A stretch of DNA of 39,772 nucleotides from JANXSG01 sp038203935 (GTDB lineage Bacteria > Armatimonadota > Chthonomonadetes > Chthonomonadales > Chthonomonadaceae). The translations under genes were made by a program, and so were the position numbers. Location of the stretch: NCBI GenBank assembly GCA_038203935.1, contig JBBRDM010000022.1, positions 1 through 39,772 of the forward strand. Direction: 5' to 3'. The notes under the pieces were generated by a model, which saw nothing but the letters and a program-made list of their open reading frames with translations, had not been told where the DNA came from and made no database searches. How positions within the stretch are numbered: the first letter of the stretch is position 1; each line of letters starts with the position of its first letter. Below are positions 8,904 to 17,251 of the stretch, in pieces.

Positions 8904-11900
8904 CTACTCTTTTGAAATTGTTTCATCCATATTTAGGATGATGCTGGCAGTGATGGTGTAGGCGGCGAGTTCGGATGCATCGATTTTTGGGTCTCGCGGC
9001 GAATCGCCGATACTTATTAGTTTCACTGCCGCCGCAGGATTTGCTCGATACTGTTCCGATAGCTGTTTCTGGCCTTCAACTAATATTTTGCCTTCTTGAC
9101 CGTTGGGACGCCGACTCATCGCCCGCTCAAACGCGTAGTTGATGCGCTGCTCCGGAGTTGAACCGCCTTCGGTAAGTATTTTTTGAGCAAACACGCGCGA
9201 TGCTTCCACAAAGGTGACTTCGTTCATCAATGCGAGAGCCTGCAGTGGTGTGTTGGTTCGGGAGCGGCGTACCCGGCATGTGTCACGGCCAGGCACATCG
9301 AACAGAGACATACTCGGCGGTCCCTGAGTTCGTTTCCAGATAGTATACAGACTCCGGCGATAGAGATCATCGCCTTTATCGTGCTGATAGTTGATCAGGT
9401 TCCCGTAGACATTGATTTCGTTCCAGATACCCTCGGGCTGGTAGGGACGAACCGATTTCCCCCCGATTTTCTCAACGAGCAGCCCGCTGATTGCCAGCGC
9501 TTGATCTCGAATAACCTCAGCCGGAAGCCGGAACCTCGGCCCGCGCGCGAGCAAATGATTTTCGGCATCGTGCAGTTTGAGTTCGGGAGTTAATTTCGAA
9601 GACTGGCGATATGCAGCACTCATCACAATCTGCTTCTGAATTGCTTTGAGATCCCAGTGCAGCCGGACGAATTCGGTCGCGAGCCAGTCGAGCAGTTCGG
9701 GATTGGAAGGATACTCTGCACGAGTGCCAAAATCTTCCGTCGTCGGTACTATCCCAACTCCAAAATACTTTTCCCATAGTCTATTGACGGCTACTCTTGC
9801 TGTCAGTGGATTTTCCGGGCTTGCAATCCATTTTGCTAATCCGAGACGATTATTGGGAGTGCCTGGAGGAAGTCCCGGAAATACGGCTGGAAGTCCGGTA
9901 GTAACCGATTCCCCATGCTTGTCGTACTGACCACGGACGAGTATAAACGCTTCGCGCGGTTTGGGCATCTCTTCCATAACCATAACAGTGGTGATTTTAG
10001 AGTCGGCATCCATTCTCGCAGCTGAAGTTTTCTCCCGTTCTGCGGATCGGATTTTATACTCTGGATCCTTGCGATCAGACCAGAGCTTCGCCAATTCTAT
10101 TTTCTGTTCCGGGGTTCGCTTTTCTGGCGCGATTGCGAGCAGTGGTTTTGCGGGGTCCGCATCAGCGAGTTGAACGACTTCTTCTGGTTTAAGAGTGCGC
10201 TTGAAGATCGCTGCATCTTCTACTTTGCCTTTGAAATTATCTGCATTCGTGCGAGTCCCGATCTTCGCGGTTACCATAGTGCGAATGGTGGCGGTGAGAT
10301 TGTTATTCTCGACATCGAATGGCACTGATTTCCCATTGAGATATAATTTAATGCCGTCCGGCTTGGCGCTTCCATCGTAGGTCATAAAAACATGTGTCCA
10401 TAGTTTGTTTGGAATGGTCTCTTTGGACACGATTTTGATTGCGTTACCAGGCCAGGTATTTACCAGATGAATGGCGATATGGCTGTCGCTCATATACATA
10501 TCCCAGCCACGGTCTTTATCATTCCCGTCGAACTTCGAGAGCGGTGAACCACCGCTCATATCGGGGTTTATCCAGGCTCCGTAAGAGAAATTGTCATGGG
10601 TATCAAAATCTCCCACATTGCCAAGGTCGAGATAATCCGTTCCGTCAAATACCGCAGCTCCGGTTTTTCTGCCGCCTTCGAATTTTACTTTTCCATTGAG
10701 AGCTGGTATAGGTGCTGTTCCTGCAGAAACGCCAGGTACCGAGCTGAGCTGGTACCGAGCAATAATGTTTTTCATTAAAGCGGCTTTATCGACTTCACTT
10801 TCTTCCAGTTTCCATTCTGAAGAGGCAGGTTCATTCGATTTGATGCGTTCTTTCAGCCAAGAATCCATCTCGCCGAGTTTGGTATCCAGTGACGCAAGCT
10901 GCACGGACTGCTCAGGGTAGGGCGCTTTTATCAGCGGCGGATGATTGACTGGCCGCTCCTCGCCGCTGCCAGTCTCAGGGACGTTGTTAAAGTAGCTGCC
11001 GAACTGATAAAACTCCTTCTGGCTGATAGGGTCGTACTTATGATCGTGGCATCGGGCGCAGCCCATAGTGAGTCCCAGCCAGACCGCGGAGGTGGTTTCC
11101 ACTCTATCGATAACCGTTTCGATCCGCCATTCCTCGGGAATAACTCCGCCCTCGGTGTTGATGCGATGATTCCGATTGAAACCCGTCGCAATCTTCTGTG
11201 ACAGCGTAGCATTCGGGAGCATATCTCCCGCCAGCTGTTCGATGGTGAACTCATCGTACGGCATATTCTGATTGTACGCATCGATCACCCAGTCTCGCCA
11301 TCTCCACTGGAATCGCTCGTAATCTGCCTGATACCCATTGCTGTCGGCATAGCGTGCTCCATCCATCCAGGATTGAGCCATCTTTTCACCATATCTCGGC
11401 GAAGCCAGCAGCCTGTCAACAACCTTTTCATAAGCAGAAGGAGATCTATCCGCAAGGAAGGTATTTACTTCACTGATAGTGGGCGGAATACCCGTAATAT
11501 CAAGTGAGACGCGCCGAATGAGTGTTGCTTTATCCGTTTGGGGAGAAGGTTTCAGATGCGCATTCTCGATACGCGCCAAAATAAACTTATCAATTGGATT
11601 ACGGGGCCAGGTGGCGAGTTTAACGGCAGGTGGAATAGGGCGTGTTGGTTTGATAAAAGCCCAGTGCTGCTTGTATTCGGCTCCTTCGGCTATCCATCGT
11701 TTGATGGTAATTTGTTCTGCTGGAGTAAGCGCTTTGTTGGCGCTTACCGGGGGCATAATCAATGCGGAATTCTTTGAAAATATTCTAGCAATTACTTCGC
11801 TGGCAGCTATTTTTCCAGGCACAATTGCTTTATGGCCGCTCGCAAGTTTACTGACTGCGCCATCATGTGTGTCCAGCCTCAATCCAGCCTGAATAGCTTT

Positions 11901-12089
11901 TGGATCTGCACCGTGGCAATGAAAACATTTGGCTGCAAGAATAGGGCGCACATCCCTATTGTAATCCAGTCTTGCAGCAGGCGCATGTGTTTCGCGCGGC
12001 AGCCCCTGATCGGCTCTAATCAAACCGACTGATAGTGAAAACAAAAATGCTGAAATAAGAGCGGTGAGCGTTTTATATCTGCGAGGCAT
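8904..12089 (-). CDS. Planctomycete-type cytochrome c / DUF1549 / LamG / DUF1553 protein
   Basis: A 1061-residue exported protein with a Sec signal at 1-26. Next is a planctomycete cytochrome c-like domain with the heme motif CFHCH at 55-59 and the usual entry YNRDVRPILAAK. DUF1549 follows (about 140-360: NPIDKFILARIE, LIRRVSLDITGIPPT) and ends with a second CxxCH, CARCHDHKYDPIS. A LamG/concanavalin-like insert occupies roughly 460-640 (AVFDGTDYLDLGN, WTHVFMTYDG, IKLYLNGK, GKVEDAAIFKRTL). DUF1553 covers about 740-1010 (ENPLTARVAVNRLWEKYFG, RLPAEVIRDQALAISG, NTPLQALALMNE). The family is thought to act on polysaccharides or sulfated glycans in redox-linked periplasmic complexes, but this is unproven. 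The LamG suggests carbohydrate binding. It is upstream of and tightly linked to DUF1501. Confidence 0.93.
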   Translation of the reverse strand: MPRRYKTLTALISAFLFSLSVGLIRADQGLPRETHAPAARLDYNRDVRPILAAKCFHCHGADPKAIQAGLRLDTHDGAVSKLASGHKAIVPGKIAASEVIARIFSKNSALIMPPVSANKALTPAEQITIKRWIAEGAEYKQHWAFIKPTRPIPPAVKLATWPRNPIDKFILARIENAHLKPSPQTDKATLIRRVSLDITGIPPTISEVNTFLADRSPSAYEKVVDRLLASPRYGEKMAQSWMDGARYADSNGYQADYERFQWRWRDWVIDAYNQNMPYDEFTIEQLAGDMLPNATLSQKIATGFNRNHRINTEGGVIPEEWRIETVIDRVETTSAVWLGLTMGCARCHDHKYDPISQKEFYQFGSYFNNVPETGSGEERPVNHPPLIKAPYPEQSVQLASLDTKLGEMDSWLKERIKSNEPASSEWKLEESEVDKAALMKNIIARYQLSSVPGVSAGTAPIPALNGKVKFEGGRKTGAAVFDGTDYLDLGNVGDFDTHDNFSYGAWINPDMSGGSPLSKFDGNDKDRGWDMYMSDSHIAIHLVNTWPGNAIKIVSKETIPNKLWTHVFMTYDGSAKPDGIKLYLNGKSVPFDVENNNLTATIRTMVTAKIGTRTNADNFKGKVEDAAIFKRTLKPEEVVQLADADPAKPLLAIAPEKRTPEQKIELAKLWSDRKDPEYKIRSAEREKTSAARMDADSKITTVMVMEEMPKPREAFILVRGQYDKHGESVTTGLPAVFPGLPPGTPNNRLGLAKWIASPENPLTARVAVNRLWEKYFGVGIVPTTEDFGTRAEYPSNPELLDWLATEFVRLHWDLKAIQKQIVMSAAYRQSSKLTPELKLHDAENHLLARGPRFRLPAEVIRDQALAISGLLVEKIGGKSVRPYQPEGIWNEINVYGNLINYQHDKGDDLYRRSLYTIWKRTQGPPSMSLFDVPGRDTCRVRRSRTNTPLQALALMNEVTFVEASRVFAQKILTEGGSTPEQRINYAFERAMSRRPNGQEGKILVEGQKQLSEQYRANPAAAVKLISIGDSPRDPKIDASELAAYTITASIILNMDETISKE

Positions 12090-12182
12090 GTAACATACTC
12101 CGATTAAATAATCATTAGAATCTGTATCTGAGAATTTCGACCAAACTGTACTCTATTCCTGCCAGTATAGGGTCGTGATCCA

Positions 12183-12812
12183 CTAAACTTTGAATAGATT
12201 TCTAGCCTCTTGCGGAAAATCCGTACACAGCAGCACCTCTGGTTCACGATGCAGCCCATGTGCATGAATGAATTTCCATAAGTTCTGATGAGGTCTTCTA
12301 TGGAGTTCCGGAGAAACAAGGCATACCTGTTTCCCTGCATCCAGGTGTCCCTTTATTGTCTCGATGGAATACCACTCTCTATCAAAACAGTCCAACCAGA
12401 CTCCGGGAGCGGTATCGTAAAAGGCTGGAACTGGCTCGTATTCACTCTGGCGCGAAAAAAATGGTTCGCCTGCATCATAATAGGAAAGCGTGTCTGGAAT
12501 GGACATGTCAAAAAAGAAATAATAGGATGGGTCGATATCCTGCATCCATTGGTATAGTAATGGATAGAGGCCATCCGACTTTATATTCAGAGCGAGAGGA
12601 ACCCCATTGCCCTTCGTTTTGTAGAGGGAAAGAAAATCACTAAATTTTAGGGCTCCTTCGACTGGCAGGTCGTGCGAAATAACAATTTCACAGTTGAAAT
12701 CTCGAACATCCGTTTCCACACCCATGCCATGCTCAAATGCATGCTGGAATGCGGTAAGTGTATTCTGTTCCAGACTGTTTTTCCACCAGCCACGATGACA
12801 CAAGATTTGCAT
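12183..12812 (-). CDS. GDPD / PI-PLC-like phosphodiesterase
   Basis: The frame is open up to 12890, but I choose the ATG at 12812. It gives MQILCHRGWW, the usual N-terminus of this subgroup, and has GGAGG ten bases upstream; the product is 209 residues. The catalytic pattern of glycerophosphodiester phosphodiesterases is present: HRGW (His6, Arg7), EQNTLTAF (Glu15), VETDVRD and IVISHD. The protein is shorter than GlpQ-type enzymes and has no signal peptide, so it is probably cytoplasmic. Members of this short subgroup are also found in capsule and LPS loci, so the substrate may be a glycan-linked phosphodiester rather than glycerophosphodiester. The DUF1549 gene follows after 93 nt. Confidence 0.82.
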   Translation of the reverse strand: MQILCHRGWWKNSLEQNTLTAFQHAFEHGMGVETDVRDFNCEIVISHDLPVEGALKFSDFLSLYKTKGNGVPLALNIKSDGLYPLLYQWMQDIDPSYYFFFDMSIPDTLSYYDAGEPFFSRQSEYEPVPAFYDTAPGVWLDCFDREWYSIETIKGHLDAGKQVCLVSPELHRRPHQNLWKFIHAHGLHREPEVLLCTDFPQEARNLFKV

Positions 12813-12966
12813 GCAGATGCTTCCTCCAACGAGATGGCATTTAGTATCGATTATATCACAATTCACAACTCGTAATGCAGCAGGAATCAAGGCAATATTA
12901 AAAGAAAGTAACTTTCTAACGGATATTTACTTCAGCCTCATAGCTATTTTCACGGAGAGTCGCCCC

Positions 12967-15741
12967 ATGGTTCATTCAATTTTTAAGTACCGCCAACTGC
13001 CGATGCTGGCAGCTGCGGCATCGGTGTTTTGCAGCGGCACTACGACACATGCTCAAACTCAGAAATATCTTCACGCTCCTTCAGTTACAACCTTTGCGAC
13101 ACATAATCCTGAAGGAATTACTATCATCTCCTCTGGGCGATTTCTCAAGCCGGTTGGACGGCATCTGCCCGTAGCAAGATGGCCGCATGGTATGACAATC
13201 AGCCCGGATGGTAAAACTCTTTTTGTTGCGAGCGAAAATCAGGGTCAGTTTATCAAAGATTGGGATACCGATAATCCAAAAGTAGTTCCTCTGGAAGCAG
13301 ATGCAAATCGTAAAAATAACACCGGGGGAGTGGCATTCTCTAAAGATGGACAGACTCTCTACTGGAGCGCTGGTGAAAGCGGCGATGTCTATTATCTGGA
13401 TGTTGCTACCGGGAAAGTTACAGATAAAGTTTCGCTCAACTCCACTCTGAACGGCAAGAAATTTGAAGACAGCGTCGCAATGGATGTAAAGATCAGTGAA
13501 GATGGATCGACACTGTATTGTGCGGATGTCACAAATTTTAGAGTCGCTTTGATCGATATCGGAACGAAGTCGCTCGTAGGATCCATTCCTGTTGGCCGAT
13601 ATCCCTACGCTCTTGCAGTTGCTGGGAACAAGGTCTACGTCGCAAACATTGGAATGTTCGAATACAGCGCTATTCCGCCGCCTGCCGCAGATTTGAGCAG
13701 CGCCACCAATCCTCCCGTTTTAAATGGTTCCAATGCTAAATCCGCCTCAAAAATCGATAAACGCGGCCTCACATTCCCTCCATTCGGATTCCCAAGCAAA
13801 GAGGCGGAAGAGGGTGTTGAGATGGAGGGGCGAAAAATCCCCGGTCTCGGACTTCCCAATGTGCCTGAATCATTTTCCGTTTGGGGAATCGATGTTACTG
13901 ATTCGGCAAATCCAAAGGTAGTGGCGCGGATTAAAACTGGAATCCTTGTGGGTGCAAAAGCGGATCAGGAAAAAGCGGTGGGAGGCAGCGCCCCGAACTA
14001 TCTCATAGTACACGGCGACAGCCTGTATGTTTCCGATGGCAACAACGACATGATCGAAAAGATCGATCTCAAAACGAATACAGTGGTTTCGAAAATTAGA
14101 ATTATTCCTTCACCACTGACAGCCAAATTGCGTGGTGTCGGTCCTTCCGGCATGGTTGTTTCTGCGGATGGAAACAGGCTGTATGTGGCCGAATCTGGAA
14201 TTAATGCTATTGGAGTGATAGATACGAAGGCCGGCAAAGTTCTTGGACAGATACCCAGCGCATGGTATCCCTACCGGCTTGCGCTCTCTTCGGATGGAAA
14301 GAAACTTGCCAGTATCTGTTTTCGAGGATTCGGAAATGGTCCGAATGCGGGCAAAAATATTCCCAAGAGCGAGTTTCTGCATATGCGAGGCGCATTCATC
14401 GCGCTTGATGTACCAACTGCATCCCAGCTACCTCAGTTTACTCAGGATGTTCTCGCGTATAATGGAATGACGAATAAGATCGCGGATCTGCCTGCTATGG
14501 CCTCTCCCGTCGTGCCAACAGTACCGGGCAAAATATCTGAACAGATTAAATATGTAGTATTCATCACAAAAGAAAATCATACTTACGATACCATATTCGA
14601 TCATATTCCGGGAGCTAATGATGATCCGAGCCTGCTAAAATGGGGGCTTCATCAGACCATTAGCGGCACCGGCCAGCCAACACTTAAAAACGCTGCCGTT
14701 ATGACGAACCACAATGCATTAGCACGGCAGTTCACAGTGAGTGATAACTTTTACATGGAGCCGGAAGCTTCTGGAGTAGGGCATCGATGGCTGATAGGAG
14801 TGCAGCCGGATAACTTCTGCCAGATGACTTATACTCTGGGCTGGGATTTTAAAGTGGATAGCAGCGCACCGGGCAGGCGGGCATCGTTTGGATCTAACGG
14901 ATCCATCGCTCCTGAAGACTACCCCGAAGCGGGCTCTATGTGGGAACACCTCGCGCGAAACGGAGTAAAGTTCCGCAATTATGGGGAAGGTTTTGAGTTC
15001 GCCGGAGTAGGAGAAGATGAGGACGAGCATAAGACCGGTGCACGAGAAGTGATTAACATGCCGATGTCTAAAGTCGTGTATGATAATACTTGCCGGGATT
15101 TCCCCATTTTCAATATGAATATACCAGATCAGTATAGAGCCTACTGGTTCCAGCAGGATTATACGAAGCTGTTTCTAAAGGGTAAAAACCCGGTACCGAG
15201 TTTCCTCAATATCGCGATCTGTAATGATCACGGTACGGGGGCGAAACCAGATAAAGGCATACCCTATCATGCTTCCTGGATGGCAGATAACGATCTCGCG
15301 CTCGGGCGCATCGTTGACTTTCTATCGCACACTCCTCAATGGAAAAATATGGCGATCTTCGTGACTCAAGACGATTCGGGCGGGGAGCCCGATCATGTGG
15401 ATGCGCAGAGAAGCGTACTGTTGTGTATCAGCCCCTGGGTAAAACACCACAACGTTTCACACAGGCATACTACCATCGTGAGTATGCACCGCACTCTCTA
15501 TGAGATACTAGGGCTGCCGGCGCTCAATATGTTCGATGGCCTGGCGAATGACTTTTCTGACTGTTTCACCACAACGCCAGATTTTACACCCTATAAATAT
15601 GTGCCGGTAGACAGCAGAATTTTCGATCCGGAAAGAGTTAAAGATCCCAACGACCCGGACTACATGGAAGCGCGCAAGCTGCCATCAATCAGGCGTGATG
15701 ATGAAGCAGAAGAAGCGAAATTGCTGAAGGATGACCAGTAG
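12967..15741 (+). CDS. YncE-like beta-propeller / phosphoesterase fusion
   Basis: The frame starts at 12811, but the ATG at 12967 has GGAGAG seven bases upstream and begins a Sec signal peptide ending near THAQ; the product is 924 residues. The N-terminal half (about 45-480) is a YncE/NHL-like propeller with repeats such as PHGMTISPDGKTLFVASEN, VAFSKDGQTLYWSAGESGDV and GMVVSADGNRLYVAESG. The C-terminal part (about 510-900) is a phosphoesterase of the phospholipase C/acid phosphatase superfamily. Evidence for that is VVFITKENHTYDTIFDHIPG, HNALARQFTVSDNFY, NDHGTGAKPDKGIPYHASWM and IFVTQDDSGGEPDHVDAQRS. Such fusions occur in Acidobacteria, Planctomycetes and Bacteroidetes and are presumed periplasmic. 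Divergent from the GDPD gene. Confidence 0.9.
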   Translation: MVHSIFKYRQLPMLAAAASVFCSGTTTHAQTQKYLHAPSVTTFATHNPEGITIISSGRFLKPVGRHLPVARWPHGMTISPDGKTLFVASENQGQFIKDWDTDNPKVVPLEADANRKNNTGGVAFSKDGQTLYWSAGESGDVYYLDVATGKVTDKVSLNSTLNGKKFEDSVAMDVKISEDGSTLYCADVTNFRVALIDIGTKSLVGSIPVGRYPYALAVAGNKVYVANIGMFEYSAIPPPAADLSSATNPPVLNGSNAKSASKIDKRGLTFPPFGFPSKEAEEGVEMEGRKIPGLGLPNVPESFSVWGIDVTDSANPKVVARIKTGILVGAKADQEKAVGGSAPNYLIVHGDSLYVSDGNNDMIEKIDLKTNTVVSKIRIIPSPLTAKLRGVGPSGMVVSADGNRLYVAESGINAIGVIDTKAGKVLGQIPSAWYPYRLALSSDGKKLASICFRGFGNGPNAGKNIPKSEFLHMRGAFIALDVPTASQLPQFTQDVLAYNGMTNKIADLPAMASPVVPTVPGKISEQIKYVVFITKENHTYDTIFDHIPGANDDPSLLKWGLHQTISGTGQPTLKNAAVMTNHNALARQFTVSDNFYMEPEASGVGHRWLIGVQPDNFCQMTYTLGWDFKVDSSAPGRRASFGSNGSIAPEDYPEAGSMWEHLARNGVKFRNYGEGFEFAGVGEDEDEHKTGAREVINMPMSKVVYDNTCRDFPIFNMNIPDQYRAYWFQQDYTKLFLKGKNPVPSFLNIAICNDHGTGAKPDKGIPYHASWMADNDLALGRIVDFLSHTPQWKNMAIFVTQDDSGGEPDHVDAQRSVLLCISPWVKHHNVSHRHTTIVSMHRTLYEILGLPALNMFDGLANDFSDCFTTTPDFTPYKYVPVDSRIFDPERVKDPNDPDYMEARKLPSIRRDDEAEEAKLLKDDQ

Positions 15742-15751
15742 GGTGAAATAG

Positions 15752-15824
15752 ATTAAAAGTCATCTACACAGTGTTTGAAGAACGATTAAATCTTTCTTCA
15801 ACCACCTTGGAGATGACTTTTAAT
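15752..15824. repeat. Long imperfect palindrome after the phosphoesterase gene
   Basis: Outer arms of 14 nt (ATTAAAAGTCATCT at 15752-15765 and its exact complement at 15811-15824) enclose an imperfect middle. Inside is a second exact arm pair, TTGAAGAA with TTCTTCAA, around a small loop. The whole region can fold as one long hairpin. It lacks a clean T-run, so it is not an ordinary terminator. It could be a fold-back repeat (MITE-like) or an mRNA 3'-end stabiliser. Confidence 0.6.
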
Positions 15825-15841
15825 TTCAAGCAGGCTGCAGA

Positions 15842-15889
15842 TAAAATAAAAAAAATATCCGCAGGAGCTCGGGCTCCTGCGGATATTTT
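15842..15889 (-). terminator. Rho-independent terminator of dnaG-rpoD
   Basis: A perfect 17-bp stem (15852-15868 with 15873-15889) closes a TCGG loop, read as CCGA on the minus strand. On that strand it is followed by a T-rich tract (complement of 15842-15855). It begins 8 nt past the rpoD stop. It may also stop read-through from the phosphoesterase gene on the other strand. Confidence 0.9.
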
Positions 15890-15896
15890 GCATTTA

Positions 15897-17198
15897 CTAT
15901 GCAGTGGCTCTGATAACTGCGATAGGGGGTTCCTGCATCAGCGCCGGGTTAAGCGGTTCCTGAGAGAGAATTACAATCGGCATATCACCGTTATCCGATA
16001 GCTCATGATCTGGATTAAGAAAAGTAAGCGGCTGTTCCGGCCAGTCCAAACAGGCTTTAAGGTGGCGGCTGCAGCGTGGATTGCGGAGTTTTTTAAGTGC
16101 CTTTGCCTCAATCTGGCGTATACGCTCCCGTGTAACCCGAAAATATTTTCCCACTTCTTCCAGAGTTTTCTGACATCCATCTTCTAATCCGAATCGCATC
16201 ATGAGCACTTCTCGTTCTCGGAGTGTGAGATGGTTCAGAATATCTTCAATTTTTTCTCTGAGTATTAAATGAGAGGCAGCCTCGGCGGGTGACATCGCGT
16301 CATGGTCTTCTACAAAATCAGCAAGGTGGCTGTCTTCTTCCTCTCCGATCGGTGTTTCCAGAGAGAGAGGTTCCGGTGCAATGCGAAGAATTTCTGAAAC
16401 ACGCTCTATGGGCATATCGAGCGCTTTTGCTAGTTCATCTAAAGTGGGTTCTCGTCCGTTTTCCTGAAGCAGCTGTGAAGAAGTCTTGATGAGGCGGTTG
16501 ATAGTTTCAACCATATGAACGGGGATTCGAATGGTGCGTCCCTGATCTGCGATAGCGCGGGTAATAGCTTGTCGGATCCACCAGGTAGCATATGTTGAGA
16601 ATTTATAGCCCTTGCGATAGTCGAACTTCTCGACGGCGCGCATGAGCCCGATATTGCCTTCCTGAATAAGGTCCGGGAAGGACATACCACGACCGCTATA
16701 TCGTTTAGCAATAGAAACGACCAGCCTCAGGTTCGACTGTGTGAGCGTATCTTTGGCTCGTTTTGCTGCACAGGGATCAATTAGTTCGTTTTCAATGCGT
16801 TGTGCTAAAATTATCTCTTCATCGAGCGAAAGAAGCCTGGTCTTGCCGATCTCTCGAAGCCACATTCGTACAGAATCATCTATTGGGAGGGCTTCCAGAG
16901 CGACGATCTCATCATCCGCCAGAATCTCTTCTTTTACGACGGCCGCTACCGGCAGTTCATGAAAGCCAAGCCTAGGGCCATACTCTTTTTCAGAGGTAAT
17001 TTTGTGAATTACCTCGATGCCTTCCTGCGCGAATAGCTCCATCACTTCATCCATCTGGTCTACATCCAGATCGTCATGAGAGAGGCCGTCATTGATCTCC
17101 TCAAAAGTGAGAAATCCCCGATCTTTTCCATGATCGAGCAAGCGTCGGAGTTCGGTTGTCCCATTGGCCGATTGGGCGGCAACATTGGTATCTACCAC
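15897..17198 (-). CDS. rpoD: Primary RNA polymerase sigma factor (sigma-70/SigA)
   Basis: The housekeeping sigma factor, 433 residues, using a GTG start with GGGAGAG eight bases upstream. Region 1.1 is at about 15-65. Region 1.2 is at 107-140 (VRMWLREIGKTRLLSLDEEI). Region 2 is at 155-225 (NLRLVVSIAKRYSGRGM, FSTYATWWIRQAITRAIADQ). Region 3 is at 235-310. Region 4 is at 322-375, with the helix-turn-helix TLEEVGKYFRVTRERIRQIE. There is no large non-conserved insert, as in Firmicutes and other non-proteobacteria. The family normally ends near residue 385; here about 49 further residues follow (from LDWPEQPLTFLNPDHELSDN to the end), which is unusual. It sits 53 nt behind dnaG, the classical macromolecular synthesis order, without rpsU. 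Confidence 0.97.
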   Translation of the reverse strand: MVDTNVAAQSANGTTELRRLLDHGKDRGFLTFEEINDGLSHDDLDVDQMDEVMELFAQEGIEVIHKITSEKEYGPRLGFHELPVAAVVKEEILADDEIVALEALPIDDSVRMWLREIGKTRLLSLDEEIILAQRIENELIDPCAAKRAKDTLTQSNLRLVVSIAKRYSGRGMSFPDLIQEGNIGLMRAVEKFDYRKGYKFSTYATWWIRQAITRAIADQGRTIRIPVHMVETINRLIKTSSQLLQENGREPTLDELAKALDMPIERVSEILRIAPEPLSLETPIGEEEDSHLADFVEDHDAMSPAEAASHLILREKIEDILNHLTLREREVLMMRFGLEDGCQKTLEEVGKYFRVTRERIRQIEAKALKKLRNPRCSRHLKACLDWPEQPLTFLNPDHELSDNGDMPIVILSQEPLNPALMQEPPIAVIRATA

Positions 17199-17251
17199 TA
17201 ATCTAACTCTCCCTTCGCACTTCGCTCCGACCAGCAGCCGCTATTCGTTTT

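Noticed and set aside
11479..11892. 137-codon frame antisense to the DUF1549 gene
   Set aside because: A shadow frame; the sense strand encodes the cytochrome and DUF1549 motifs here.
12104..12340. 78-codon minus-strand frame overlapping the 3' end of the phosphodiesterase gene
   Set aside because: It is out of frame with the conserved product, lacks a ribosome-binding site and has no recognisable motif.
15771..16001. 76-codon plus-strand frame between the phosphoesterase and rpoD genes
   Set aside because: It spans the fold-back repeat and the rpoD terminator and overlaps the rpoD 3' end; no coding features.
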